Positions 34,408 through 43,059 of a stretch of 64,000 nt of DNA are shown in pieces; the first letter of the stretch is position 1, and each line of letters starts with the position of its first letter. Position numbers and translations under genes: made by a program. Where the stretch lies: the NCBI GenBank assembly GCA_022870705.1, contig CP072107.1, forward strand, positions 1,052,501 to 1,116,500, given 5' to 3'. The notes beneath the pieces were generated by a model. That model searched no databases. It was not told where the DNA came from and saw only the letters and a program-made list of their open reading frames with translations. Source of the DNA: Oscillospiraceae bacterium CM (GTDB lineage Bacteria > Bacillota > Clostridia > Oscillospirales > Oscillospiraceae).

Positions 34408-35691
34408 ATGGACAGGCCGCTTGCGGATGAAATGCGCCCCGAAACGCTCGACGACGTCGTAGGGCAGAAACACATTCTGGGTCAAAAAGGCCTGCTGCAC
34501 CGTATCATTGACAGTGGCACAATTCCGAATATGATCTTTTACGGCCCGTCCGGCACAGGAAAGACGACGGTGGCTAATATCATTGCGCGCGCGTCCGGCA
34601 GATCGTTTCACAAGCTCAACGCCACAACAGCGAGTTCCGGCGATATAAAAAGCATCATCGCCGACCTTGACACACTGCTCGCGCCAAACGGCGTGCTTCT
34701 ATATCTCGACGAAATCCAATATTTCAACAAAAAGCAGCAACAGACGCTTTTAGAGTATATCGAAAACGGGAAAATTACCCTCATCGCTTCAACGACGGAA
34801 AACCCCTATTTCTACGTCTATAACGCGCTATTAAGCCGCAGCACCGTTTTTGAATTCAAGGAGGTGACGGCAGCGGATGTCCGCCCGGCCGTTTTGCGGG
34901 CGCTCGGCTATCTTGAAAGGCGCGATCACGTGACGATTCAGCCGGAAGACGGTGTTGTTGCGCACGTATCAAGCGCCTGCGGCGGCGACGTTCGCAAAGC
35001 GCTGTCTGCCGTCGAGCTGTTATATGCGGCCTCGGCGGAAAAAGACGGCATTGTCCGAATCACGCTTGACGATGCCAGCGCGCTGACGCAGCGCAGCGCT
35101 ATGCGCTACGACAGGGACGGCGACAGCCATTACGATATTCTCTCGGCGCTTCAAAAGTCGATCCGAGGCTCCGACCCGGACGCGGCGGTGCATTATTTAG
35201 CCCGTCTTTTAGAGGCGGGGGACCTCATTTCGCCGTGCCGTCGCCTGCTCGTTATCGCCGCGGAGGATATCGGCTTGGCATTCCCGCAGGCCATTGCCAT
35301 CGTCAAAGCCTGCGTGGACAGCGCGTTTCAGCTCGGCCTGCCGGAGGCACGGATACCGCTGGCCGAGGCCGCCGTCCTCTTAGCGACGGCGCCAAAATCA
35401 AACAGCGCTTATTTCGCCATCGACGCCGCGCTCGAGGATATCCGAAAGGGGAAGAGCGGTGAGGTTCCGCGCGAACTCCAAAACGTTCACGCCGATTCGA
35501 CCGGCATGGAGCGCGGACAGAATTACAAATATCCGCACAGCTATCCGAATCACTGGGTCGCGCAGCAGTATCTGCCGGACACGATCAAAAACACGACATA
35601 TTATGAGTACGGCGACAATAAAACAGAGCAGGCCGCGAAGAAATACTGGGACTTAATCATGAATGGGGATAGATTGGCGGGCGATTCATAA
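34408..35691 (+). CDS. rarA: Replication-associated recombination protein RarA/MgsA
   Basis: 427 residues. AAA+ ATPase of the clamp-loader clade working at stalled forks. PLADEMRPETLDDVVGQKHIL at the start, Walker A GPSGTGKTT (near 50), Walker B LLYLDEIQYF (near 100), and LIASTTENPYF (near 130). The C-terminal tetramerisation part includes RLLVIAAEDIGLA and NYKYPHSYPNHWVAQQYLP. ATG 34408 follows GAAAGGTGAT; the longer frame from 34309 is not supported. Its last residues and stop codon are supplied by a REP-like palindrome. Confidence 0.95.
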   Translation: MDRPLADEMRPETLDDVVGQKHILGQKGLLHRIIDSGTIPNMIFYGPSGTGKTTVANIIARASGRSFHKLNATTASSGDIKSIIADLDTLLAPNGVLLYLDEIQYFNKKQQQTLLEYIENGKITLIASTTENPYFYVYNALLSRSTVFEFKEVTAADVRPAVLRALGYLERRDHVTIQPEDGVVAHVSSACGGDVRKALSAVELLYAASAEKDGIVRITLDDASALTQRSAMRYDRDGDSHYDILSALQKSIRGSDPDAAVHYLARLLEAGDLISPCRRLLVIAAEDIGLAFPQAIAIVKACVDSAFQLGLPEARIPLAEAAVLLATAPKSNSAYFAIDAALEDIRKGKSGEVPRELQNVHADSTGMERGQNYKYPHSYPNHWVAQQYLPDTIKNTTYYEYGDNKTEQAAKKYWDLIMNGDRLAGDS

Positions 35692-35701
35692 TCGCCCCTA
35701 C
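35679..35701 (-). repeat. Second-type REP-like palindrome ending rarA
   Basis: On the minus strand a GTAG head is followed by GGGCGATT, a short loop and AATCGCCC. The layout equals that of the RAYT-internal elements, with a different stem sequence. The rarA codons GGC GAT TCA TAA lie in it. Confidence 0.7.
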
Positions 35702-35740
35702 GCAAAAAAAACAAATTCCACGCTCAAATGGGAGGCGCGT

Positions 35741-35917
35741 ATGGACGTCCAAGTCGGCGATGTCGTCACAATGAAAAAAAAGCACCCGTGCGGCGCTTTC
35801 ACTTGGCAGGTGCTGCGTATCGGGGCCGATTTCAAGCTGCGTTGCACCGGCTGCGGGCACGAAATCATGAGCGCACGGAGCAATATCGAAAAAAACATCA
35901 AAAAAATCGAGCGGTAG
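35741..35917 (+). CDS. DUF951 family protein
   Basis: 58 residues. DVQVGDVVTMKKKHPCGAF, WQVLRIGADFKLRCTGCGHEIM and the C-terminal EKNIKKIER match the small DUF951 family of Firmicutes, which carries HPCG and CxGCG cysteines and may bind metal. ATG 35741 after GGGAGGC; the longer frame from 35663 runs through the REP. Role unknown. Confidence 0.88.
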   Translation: MDVQVGDVVTMKKKHPCGAFTWQVLRIGADFKLRCTGCGHEIMSARSNIEKNIKKIER

Positions 35918-35939
35918 CTGATCTAGTCCCGAATGAATC

Positions 35940-36716
35940 CTAAGGCTCTAAAATCTTACCAAGAAGATCAGAAACATGCGGGTAGTAGAGAAACGCTGTC
36001 GTGATGCCAAGGCGCTGCGCGACGGCGAGCTTGCGCCGAATGCTGGCGGCTGTATCGAATAAGACAAAATGTGTGCCTTTTTTATTGCGGTATGTAAAAT
36101 AATTGGCACATAGGTCATTCGATAAAAAGGTCTGCGGCTTGTACTCCGCCAAAAGCGCTTCAAATTCGCCCGGTGCGAGTGCCCGTCCTGCCCCGGTGAC
36201 GGCCGGAACAAGAAAGTCCATTTTAACGCGCTCAATTTCCAAGGCGACACGATGCGCCCCGTACCGCGTGACGGCGTCACCGAGATGGTCAGAAAGCCGC
36301 CCGCCGGACAGCGCCGACTGAATGAGCACAACGCCCGTTGGGCAGGCCGGTGCGAGTGCTTCCTGAATATAAAGCGTGAGGGACTGTTCGGCGGCTGCCG
36401 CCGAAAGTCGAACAGCCAAAGAGGCGGCGGCTGGCGGCGCTTTATCGCCCGTTTCCAAGACAATACCCGTGAAATTGTGCCGCGCGCATTCGGTGAGGAT
36501 TTCGGCAACTAGTTCGGATACCGGCCCGCCGCCCGTGAACCCGTCTGTATCGAGCACCATCACCCCGCCGTTTTTGACCTCCGCGCCTTGCGCCCGATAT
36601 AGCCGGTAACCACGGCCGATCCGATAAATCATGTGAGCGACAGTCAGGCCGCTCCGACCGGCTGATTCAATGAACTCCGGCGGCGCGGCAATGAAAATAT
36701 TTGTGTTATTATCCAA
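35940..36716 (-). CDS. Unrecognised protein with alternating strand-helix pattern
   Basis: 258 residues from a TTG at 36716 that has GGGAGG at a good distance. Repeated hydrophobic strands then helices (GGVMVLDTDGF, FTGIVLETG, LTLYIQEAL, GVVLIQSAL, RVALEIERVKMDFLVPA, GTHFVLFDT, GITTAFLYYP) suggest a TIM-barrel-like fold. It resembles bacterial GH18-like domains in this pattern, but no DxxDxDxE motif is present, so I do not assign that activity. No signal peptide. It is convergent with DUF951 and divergent from yqeG. Confidence 0.6.
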   Translation of the reverse strand: MDNNTNIFIAAPPEFIESAGRSGLTVAHMIYRIGRGYRLYRAQGAEVKNGGVMVLDTDGFTGGGPVSELVAEILTECARHNFTGIVLETGDKAPPAAASLAVRLSAAAAEQSLTLYIQEALAPACPTGVVLIQSALSGGRLSDHLGDAVTRYGAHRVALEIERVKMDFLVPAVTGAGRALAPGEFEALLAEYKPQTFLSNDLCANYFTYRNKKGTHFVLFDTAASIRRKLAVAQRLGITTAFLYYPHVSDLLGKILEP

Positions 36717-36875
36717 TTGTTCCTGCCTCCCAGAACGTGGTAGAATCAAACAGTATTATTCAAAACGCTCGGCGCATGCTCAATGTGCCGCATTCGTCTG
36801 CCGTCTGACCGGTATTAGCCGGTTAAAAAGGGCGCGACTTGATATACTATAAAGTATGATAAATAGGTGTCTTAT

Positions 36876-37394
36876 ATGAGTTTTTCACTGGTACCGGACT
36901 TCTCTTTTAAAAGCATTTGTGATGTGTCGCCCGAATTTCTCAGGCGGCACGGCATTACTTTGCTCCTGCTGGACCTTGACAATACGATGGCGCCGTACGG
37001 TACTTTGGAACCAACGGCATCAATCGCCGCGTGGGCGGAAAACGTCCGTGACAGCGGTGTTGACCTCTTTATCGTGACGAACAACAGAAAATCAAAACGC
37101 GTTGAAAGCCTTGCCGCCGCGTTTGGCGTTGACTACATCAAGGGTGCCAACAAGCCGTTCGTCACCGGCGTCAATAAGGCGCTCGCGCGCTTGGGTCGTC
37201 ATCGGTCGGAAACGGCCCTCGCCGGTGATCAGGTCTATACCGACATCATTGCCGCCAACGCCGCCGGTATCACATCCATCATTGTCGAGCCAATCCGGCT
37301 CATTAACCCTGTGCTCAACCTGCGCTACTGGCTGGAAGCGCCCTTCCGGGCTATGTGCCGCAATAAAATGGGGCAGCAAAAAACAGCGGAATAA
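36876..37394 (+). CDS. yqeG: YqeG-family HAD IIIA phosphatase
   Basis: 172 residues. LLLLDLDNTMAPYG (motif I with nucleophilic Asp), FIVTNNRKSKRV (motif II), KPFVTGVNKAL (motif III Lys) and AGDQVYTDIIAAN (motif IV), all in HAD order; typical YqeG length. ATG 36876 with AGGTG upstream; GTG 36867 is the alternative. In Firmicutes it usually lies near yqeH/aroE; here it precedes a peptidase gene by 33 bp. Confidence 0.92.
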   Translation: MSFSLVPDFSFKSICDVSPEFLRRHGITLLLLDLDNTMAPYGTLEPTASIAAWAENVRDSGVDLFIVTNNRKSKRVESLAAAFGVDYIKGANKPFVTGVNKALARLGRHRSETALAGDQVYTDIIAANAAGITSIIVEPIRLINPVLNLRYWLEAPFRAMCRNKMGQQKTAE

Positions 37395-37426
37395 GATGCG
37401 CTTTTTTGCGCAAGGGGGAGAGCGCT

Positions 37427-38491
37427 GTGACGCATTTACAGACAATTCAGGCTGCCGTTAAAAACAGCGGCACAGACGCCGTGCTGCTAACAAGCGCAAC
37501 TGCTCGCTTTTACGCGACGGGCTTTCCCTCAACGGCGGGCGTCTGTCTGGTGGCAGCGGAAAAAGCGTGGTTTTTGACGGATAGCCGGTATTTTGAGGCG
37601 GCCAAAGCGCAGATAGGGGACGCCGCAGTTTTGGCGGTCGGCCGGGAAGCACCGTATGCAAAGCAGCTCAACGAAATTTGTGCGGATAACGCCATCCGCT
37701 CACTTGGCTTCGAAGATGCGACGATGACTGTTTCTGAACACGCCGAGTGGCAAAAGAAGCTCGATCCGCTGCTCGTCGCCTCCAGCAGGCTTGTTGACGA
37801 TCTGCGCGCCGTTAAAAGCAGGGAAGACCTTGCTTTTATGATTGCCGCGCAGCGTATTGCGGAAAAATCATTTGAGGAAATTCTGCCGCTTGTTGGGGCA
37901 GATATCACGGAAAAAGAGCTTGCCGCCGAGCTTGTCTGCCAGTTTTTAAAAAATGGCGCAGACGACAAATCGTTTGACCCCATCGTTGTTTCCGGCCCGC
38001 GCTCAAGCCTGCCGCACGGCGCTCCAAGCGACGCGAAAATCCAAAAGGGCTTTCTGACGCTCGATTTCGGCGTGAAAAAAGACGGCTGGTGCTCCGACAC
38101 GACGCGCACGCTCTGCGTCGGGCAGCCGGACGCAGAAATGCAAAAAATTTATCATGCTGTCTTAAACGCGCAGGAAGCAGGGATTGCCGCCGTACGCGCC
38201 GGGGTACGCGGGTGCGATATTGACGCGGCTGCCCGCCGCGTGCTGGAGAAAAGCGGCTATGGCACATACTTTACACACGGCTTTGGCCATGGCGTCGGGT
38301 TAGACGTGCATGAGTCCCCGTCGGCCGCGCCGTCGTTTGACGGGGTCATACCGGCCGGCGCCGTCCTTTCAGCTGAGCCGGGTGTCTATATCCCCGGCCG
38401 CTATGGCGTCCGGATTGAGGACGTCGTCTACGTCACGCAGGACGGCTGCGAAAACCTGACAAGCCTTCCGAAGACACTGCTCGTTGTATAA
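37427..38491 (+). CDS. Xaa-Pro peptidase (M24 family, PepP/PepQ-like)
   Basis: 354 residues. N-terminal creatinase-like domain with TSATARFYATGFPS, then the pita-bread M24 domain. Metal ligands: LTLDFGVKKDGWCSDTTRTL (two Asp, near 212-223), THGFGHGVGLDVHESP (His, near 285), SAEPGVYIPG (Glu) and GVRIEDVVYV (Glu). Cuts N-terminal residues before proline. GTG 37427 after AGGGGGAG is used. efp follows with its own promoter, a frequent pairing. Confidence 0.93.
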   Translation: MTHLQTIQAAVKNSGTDAVLLTSATARFYATGFPSTAGVCLVAAEKAWFLTDSRYFEAAKAQIGDAAVLAVGREAPYAKQLNEICADNAIRSLGFEDATMTVSEHAEWQKKLDPLLVASSRLVDDLRAVKSREDLAFMIAAQRIAEKSFEEILPLVGADITEKELAAELVCQFLKNGADDKSFDPIVVSGPRSSLPHGAPSDAKIQKGFLTLDFGVKKDGWCSDTTRTLCVGQPDAEMQKIYHAVLNAQEAGIAAVRAGVRGCDIDAAARRVLEKSGYGTYFTHGFGHGVGLDVHESPSAAPSFDGVIPAGAVLSAEPGVYIPGRYGVRIEDVVYVTQDGCENLTSLPKTLLVV

Positions 38492-38498
38492 ATTGTCC

Positions 38499-38527
38499 TT
38501 GCAAACGTGGTGGACATCGGATAAAAT
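38499..38527 (+). promoter_or_regulatory. SigA promoter of efp
   Basis: TTGCAA (38499-38504), 17-bp spacer, TAAAAT (38522-38527), 36 bases before the ATG. Confidence 0.75.
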
Positions 38528-38562
38528 AACTGCAGACCAGACACGAAACGGGAGGAAAAAAA

Positions 38563-39126
38563 ATGATTTCTGCAAGTGAGTTCAGAAACGGCGTAACCTT
38601 TGAAATGGACGGGAAGGTTATGCAGGTTGTCGAATTCCAGCATGTCAAACCGGGCAAAGGCGCGGCATTTGTCCGCACAAAAATGAAAAACGTCATCACG
38701 GGCGCTGTTGTTGAAACGTCGTTTAACCCGACGGACAAATTCGAAAACGCTTTTGTTGAGCGCCGTGATATGGAATACAGTTATAACGACGGCAATCTGT
38801 ATTATTTTATGGACATGGAGAGCTTTGAGCTTGAGCCGATTGACGGCAGCATCCTCGGTGACAATTTTAAATTTGTCAAGGAGAATATGCCGTGTACGAT
38901 TTATGCCTACAAAGGCAAGGTTTTCAATGTCGAACCGCCAAACTTTGTCGAGCTCGTAATCACGCAGACCGACCCGGGATTTAAAGGTGACACGGCAACG
39001 AACGTGACAAAACCGGCAACGGTTGAGACGGGCGCGGAGGTCAAGGTGCCGCTCTTTATCAGCGAAGGCGAAAAGATCCGCATCGACACGAGAACAGGTG
39101 AATATTTGGAGCGCGCCAAGGGCTGA
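38563..39126 (+). CDS. efp: Elongation factor P
   Basis: 187 residues. Relieves ribosome stalling at polyproline. N-terminal [15 protein letters not shown], the loop [14 protein letters not shown] with the modifiable Lys32, and the C-terminal [18 protein letters not shown]. Strong GGGAGG site. Confidence 0.98.
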   Translation: MISASEFRNGVTFEMDGKVMQVVEFQHVKPGKGAAFVRTKMKNVITGAVVETSFNPTDKFENAFVERRDMEYSYNDGNLYYFMDMESFELEPIDGSILGDNFKFVKENMPCTIYAYKGKVFNVEPPNFVELVITQTDPGFKGDTATNVTKPATVETGAEVKVPLFISEGEKIRIDTRTGEYLERAKG

Positions 39127-39181
39127 GATCGCAAAGCGATTTAAGTATACGAAGGTGTTTAACAGCTGAAGGAGGCACATA

Positions 39182-39637
39182 ATGACAGTTTCTGAAAAAG
39201 TGGCATATTTAAAAGGTCTTGCGGAAGGGCTCGGGCTCGACACGGATAAAAAGGAAGACAAACTCATTTCGGTTATCATAGATACGCTTGAGGACATTGC
39301 GCTGGAGCTTGAAGATCTCAGTGAAAACGCGCTTGACATCGGCGATGAGCTTGACGCCCTGTCGGACGATCTGGCCGATGTTGAAGAGATCGTTTTCGGC
39401 GATGACGATGACGACGATTATGAAGACGACGACGAAGACGGCTGTGACTGCTGCTGTGATGATGAGGATGACTGCTGCTGCGGTGATGAAATCGCCTATG
39501 AAGTGACATGCCCGTCCTGTGGTGAGGACATCGTTATCGATGAGACAGACCTTGAACACGGCTCGGTCGACTGCCCGAAATGCGGCGACAAGCTGGAGTT
39601 CGAGTTCGATGACGAGGAAGAAGAAAAGGGCGAGTAA
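39182..39637 (+). CDS. Acidic CD1247-like protein with C-terminal zinc ribbon
   Basis: 151 residues in three parts: an N-terminal helix domain (SEKVAYLKGLAEGLGL) like the CD1247 N-terminal domain of clostridia; a very acidic, Cys-rich middle (residues about 73-105, runs of Asp with CDCCC and CCCG); and a two-knuckle ribbon CPSC...CPKC (near 112-135). The acidic middle and the cysteines suggest metal binding, as inference. Excellent AAGGAGG. Terminator follows. Confidence 0.85.
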   Translation: MTVSEKVAYLKGLAEGLGLDTDKKEDKLISVIIDTLEDIALELEDLSENALDIGDELDALSDDLADVEEIVFGDDDDDDYEDDDEDGCDCCCDDEDDCCCGDEIAYEVTCPSCGEDIVIDETDLEHGSVDCPKCGDKLEFEFDDEEEEKGE

Positions 39638-39662
39638 GCAGTCCGGCGACGATGACCCAATC

Positions 39663-39692
39663 GCGCCTCCGGTGCAACCGGAGGCGCTTTTT
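39663..39692 (+). terminator. Terminator after the CD1247-like gene
   Basis: GCGCCTCCGGT and ACCGGAGGCGC make an 11-bp perfect stem with a 3-nt loop and TTTTT. Confidence 0.95.
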
Positions 39693-39724
39693 CCTTGTTT
39701 GTATAAAAATGCTAGAAATCCGAC

Positions 39725-39754
39725 TTGACAAACAGACGGAATTCGTCGTATTTT
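39725..39754 (+). promoter_or_regulatory. Promoter of the P-type ATPase gene
   Basis: TTGACA (39725-39730), 18-bp spacer, TATTTT (39749-39754), 43 bases before the TTG start. Confidence 0.6.
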
Positions 39755-39796
39755 GTAAACACGGCGTGTTTAAGAAAATCGTGTGAGGATCGGAAT

Positions 39797-41746
39797 TTGA
39801 AGAATATTTTGAAAAAACTGAATATCACGCGGCTTAAACCAGCGCCCGAAATCGTCTTATTTGTCTGTCTGACGGGTGCTTTTATACTGTTTGTGGCAGC
39901 TTTGGCGGTTCCTGTACCCGCCTGGGTTAAAAAGGCCGTTTTCGGCGCTTCCATTCTGTTGTCGACGTATGACATGATTTTAGAAGCTATTTTTCGACTT
40001 ATTAAAAAAAGATCGCTTGACAAAAACCTGCTTTTCATAATTGGTGTCGTTACCGCTTTTTGTATTGGCAAAGCCGGTGCGGGTGCTGCGGCAATTTTGA
40101 TGTTGAGAGCCGGGACGCTTCTGCGGGAGATCATAACGGAGAAAATAACAACGCATATTAAAAGCCGGCTCGACCGTCGGCCGGAGACTGCCAATGCTGT
40201 TATTAACGGCGCTGTCACGCGCGTCCCTGCCGGGCGTGTTCAGGTCGGTGATATCGTCTCTGTCGCACCCGGTGAGATTCTCGCATTTGACGGGATTGTC
40301 ATCAGCGGCGAATCGGCGCTTGATACGTCTGCCTTCACGGGTGATACGCGCCTTGTGCCGGTCACGGACGGCAGCCTTGTGACCTCGGGCAGCGTGAACA
40401 ACACGGGCGTTTTGAATGTTCGTGTCACGATGACGTTTGACGATGCGTTTGTCGCACAGACTGCCGCCATTGTCGAGGAAGCATCGGAGAGAAAAGCGAA
40501 GCCCGAGCGCCGCCTGGCGCGTGTGACGGGTCTCTTAACGCCTGCCGTCATCGTTCTGGCCGTCTTGATTGGTCTTGCAGTGCCGCTCATTGGCGGCTTG
40601 CCGATAACCCCGTGGCTCTACAGGGCGCTCACGCTGCTTTTTGTCGCTTCCGGTACTGTCTATAGCGCGTTGGTATCTATAACATATTTCGCAGGCATTG
40701 CGCGTGCGCTGCAGTCCGGCATTCTCTTTAAAGGACACAGCATTTTAGATGCCGTTGCACACACGACGTCGGTTATTTTCGATAAAACGGGCGTTTTGAC
40801 AACAGGCCGCTTTCAGGTCACCGATATTCATGCCTATGAAATTTCAGGTGAGCGCCTTTTTCTGCTGGCGGCGTATGCCGAGATGTTCTCAAATCATCCG
40901 ATAGCCCGCTCCATTGCCGCTGCCGCGGGTACAGAGCCGGACGAGTCAAAGGCCTCCAATTATCGGGAGCTTCCCGGCCGCGGTGTCGAGGTTCAAATCG
41001 GCAGCGTCACTGTTACAGCCGGTAACGAGCGCATGATGGCCGAAGTCGGCATCACGCCGGACATTTCGCAAGCACCGGCAAGTGTTGTATACATTGCCGT
41101 CAACGGGAAATACGCCGGGCGCATATTGCTTCGCGATGATTTAAAACCAGATTCTCAAAAAGCTATTGCGGATATAAAAGCCCTTGGGATTGACAGAATC
41201 GCGCTTTTTACCGGCGACAAAAAAGAAGCCGCTGCCGACGTTGCGGTATCTCTTGGCATACGGGAGCTGCATGCCGAGTGTTTGCCGGATGAGAAGGAGA
41301 AGCGTCTTAAGAGCCTGCGTGAGATGCAGTTGGAAGGGGACAAGCTCCTCTTTGTCGGCGACGGTGTTGCCGACGCCGCGCTGTTTCAAATGGCGGATAT
41401 CGCCGTGACGCTCGGCGGTTTCGGCCGCTCGGAGGTTTTTGAGCCTGCCGACGTCGTTGTGATGACAGATGAGGCAAGCAAGATTCCCGTGGCTGTCACA
41501 TTGGCGCGTGAAACGGCAAAAACAGTAACACAAAGCATCATTGCGCTTCTTGGTGTTAAAGCACTGCTCCTGCTGACGATTTTGATTGGTATTGTTCCGG
41601 TCTGGCTCGCCGTTTTTATCGACGCCGCGGTTTGCATTTTTGCGGTTTTTAACGCCGCGCGTGCCTTCGGCTTGCACTTAAAAGATCTGCGCGCGCTCTT
41701 GCTCGCTAAAGAGAGCCGGGAAACCGTGGATGATGAGGCTTTCTAA
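39797..41746 (+). CDS. Degenerate P1B-like P-type ATPase without CPx motif
   Basis: 649 residues; TTG start after GAGGAT. Core P-type parts are present: phosphorylation site SVIFDKTGVLTTG (Asp near 329; usual DKTGT), FSNHPIARSI (HP motif), RIALFTGDKKEAA and VGDGVADAALFQMADIAV (hinge GDGxxD; usual N is A). Missing or changed are the transmembrane metal motif, which reads ASGTVYSALV instead of CPCAL; the actuator TGE, which reads TGD; and any N-terminal metal-binding domain. Overall shape is of heavy-metal pumps. It may not transport metal, or may use a different site. Confidence 0.82.
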   Translation: MKNILKKLNITRLKPAPEIVLFVCLTGAFILFVAALAVPVPAWVKKAVFGASILLSTYDMILEAIFRLIKKRSLDKNLLFIIGVVTAFCIGKAGAGAAAILMLRAGTLLREIITEKITTHIKSRLDRRPETANAVINGAVTRVPAGRVQVGDIVSVAPGEILAFDGIVISGESALDTSAFTGDTRLVPVTDGSLVTSGSVNNTGVLNVRVTMTFDDAFVAQTAAIVEEASERKAKPERRLARVTGLLTPAVIVLAVLIGLAVPLIGGLPITPWLYRALTLLFVASGTVYSALVSITYFAGIARALQSGILFKGHSILDAVAHTTSVIFDKTGVLTTGRFQVTDIHAYEISGERLFLLAAYAEMFSNHPIARSIAAAAGTEPDESKASNYRELPGRGVEVQIGSVTVTAGNERMMAEVGITPDISQAPASVVYIAVNGKYAGRILLRDDLKPDSQKAIADIKALGIDRIALFTGDKKEAAADVAVSLGIRELHAECLPDEKEKRLKSLREMQLEGDKLLFVGDGVADAALFQMADIAVTLGGFGRSEVFEPADVVVMTDEASKIPVAVTLARETAKTVTQSIIALLGVKALLLLTILIGIVPVWLAVFIDAAVCIFAVFNAARAFGLHLKDLRALLLAKESRETVDDEAF

Positions 41747-41764
41747 TAAATGGCGTTACCTAAA

Positions 41765-41791
41765 AACAGTGCGGCGGCCAATGGCCGCCGC
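41765..41791 (-). terminator. Terminator of the small Gln/Asn-rich gene
   Basis: GCGGCGGCC and GGCCGCCGC form a 9-bp stem with a 3-nt loop (41771-41791), followed on the minus strand by a short T-run. It may also serve the convergent ATPase gene. Confidence 0.8.
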
Positions 41792-41799
41792 TTACGTAT

Positions 41800-41931
41800 T
41801 TACTTGGCGTTTGGGTTTTTCTTCTGCTGCTGTTGCTGATTCATGCCAGTCTGATTGACCGATCGATTTTGCTGCGGTGTTTGCTGATTGTTGCTATTCA
41901 TATCCTGCTGATTTTTTCCCTTTGAGGCCAT
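41800..41931 (-). CDS. 43-residue Gln/Asn-rich protein
   Basis: ATG at 41931 preceded by a perfect AAGGAGGTGG, TAA at 41800. Composition: about a third Gln, many Asn and Lys, no Cys, Trp, Phe, Tyr or His; starts MASKGKNQQDMNSNNQQ and ends KKNPNAK. A terminator follows, so a real transcript is likely. The make-up recalls gamma-type small acid-soluble spore proteins, but no SASP motif can be claimed. It fills most of the 372-bp gap between the ATPase and yebC. Confidence 0.75.
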   Translation of the reverse strand: MASKGKNQQDMNSNNQQTPQQNRSVNQTGMNQQQQQKKNPNAK

Positions 41932-42038
41932 ATTCTGCCACCTCCTTCAATGATTCAACGCTATTGTGCACAACATAGTGGTGTTTTATACGGAGGCGGG
42001 CCGTTGCTTTAATTGTTGAAAACATCGGTGAGAAAGGC

Positions 42039-42067
42039 TTGCTAGACGGTCGAAATTATGGTAAAAT
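42039..42067 (+). promoter_or_regulatory. SigA promoter of yebC
   Basis: TTGCTA (42039-42044), 17-bp spacer, TAAAAT (42062-42067), 52 bases before the ATG. Confidence 0.7.
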
Positions 42068-42118
42068 CTCTGTTGCTCATAGTGTGGGTCGATAGAGAAT
42101 TATTGAGGAGTTGTTTTC

Positions 42119-42850
42119 ATGTCGGGGCATTCCAAATGGCATAATATTCAAAAAACAAAAGGCGCTGCCGACGCCAAGCGCGCGCAGGCCTTTACGAAGA
42201 TAGCGCGAGAGATGATCGTTGCCGTTAAAGAAGGGGGCAGCGGGGACCCAAACAACAATTCGCGCCTAGCCACTGTTATTGCAAAGGCAAAGGCGGCCAA
42301 TATGCCCAATGACAATATCAAGAGAACAATTGAAAAGGCGCTCGGCTCCGGAGCCGGTGATAATTTTGAAAGCATCACCTACGAAGGCTACGGCCCGGCC
42401 GGTGTTGCCGTTATTGTGGAAGCCATGACAGACAACCGCAACAGAACGGCCTCGGAGGTCCGCCATTATTTTGATAAGTACGGAGGCAACCTTGGCGCTA
42501 CCGGCTGCGTCTCCTGGTCGTTTGACCGCAAGGGCGTTATCATCATCGACAATGAGGATGAAGCGCTTGAAGAGGACGCCGTCATGACGGACGTGCTCGA
42601 TGCCGGTGCCGAAGATTTCGTGGTGGGCGAGGGTGCTTTTGAGATTTATACAACGGTTGACGGCTTTAATGCTGTGGCAGACGCCTTGGAGAAAAAGGGA
42701 TATCAGTTCCTCTCCGCGCAGCTTGAAATGGTGCCGCAGAACACCGTGAAGCTCACAAATCCCGACGACGTCAAGAACATGGAGAAGATGCTGGAGCTCA
42801 TGGAGGACTATGACGACGTCCAAAACGTCTGGCACAACTGGGAAGAATAA
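42119..42850 (+). CDS. yebC: YebC/PmpR (TACO1) family protein
   Basis: 243 residues. MSGHSKWHNIQKTKGAADAKRAQAFTKIA is the family start, with YEGYGPAGVAVIVEAMTDNRNRT near 82-104. Historically called a transcription regulator; recent work links the family to translation of proline runs. It pairs with efp in that sense, though not adjacent. Terminator follows. Confidence 0.96.
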   Translation: MSGHSKWHNIQKTKGAADAKRAQAFTKIAREMIVAVKEGGSGDPNNNSRLATVIAKAKAANMPNDNIKRTIEKALGSGAGDNFESITYEGYGPAGVAVIVEAMTDNRNRTASEVRHYFDKYGGNLGATGCVSWSFDRKGVIIIDNEDEALEEDAVMTDVLDAGAEDFVVGEGAFEIYTTVDGFNAVADALEKKGYQFLSAQLEMVPQNTVKLTNPDDVKNMEKMLELMEDYDDVQNVWHNWEE

Positions 42851-42866
42851 CGTATAAATTTATCCG

Positions 42867-42895
42867 GCGCGCCCAAATGGGCGCGCTGTTTTTAT
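42867..42895 (+). terminator. Terminator of yebC
   Basis: GCGCGCCC and GGGCGCGC, 8-bp stem plus a G-U pair, 4-nt loop, then TGTTTTTATT. Confidence 0.9.
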
Positions 42896-42924
42896 TATTT
42901 TAGCAAAGGATTAATAAAAATAAG

Positions 42925-42953
42925 TTGCTAAAACGTCAAATCAGTTGTATAAT
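42925..42953 (+). promoter_or_regulatory. SigA promoter of the GGDEF gene
   Basis: TTGCTA (42925-42930), 17-bp spacer, TATAAT (42948-42953), 107 bases before the ATG. Confidence 0.75.
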
Positions 42954-43059
42954 ATGGACAATAATATTGAAATATATTATTAAGTTATTGTTTAAAATAA
43001 CGTAATGTCAACCAATTATGGAATATTATAGGGTGCCGGATAGAGAAGGAGGAATCTCT

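Noticed and set aside
35940-36716. GH18 glycosidase call for the unrecognised protein
   Set aside because: The strand-helix pattern is similar but no DxxDxDxE catalytic motif can be found.
39318-39509. His/Arg-rich antisense open frame
   Set aside because: Mirror of Asp/Glu codons in the acidic CD1247-like gene; a composition artefact.
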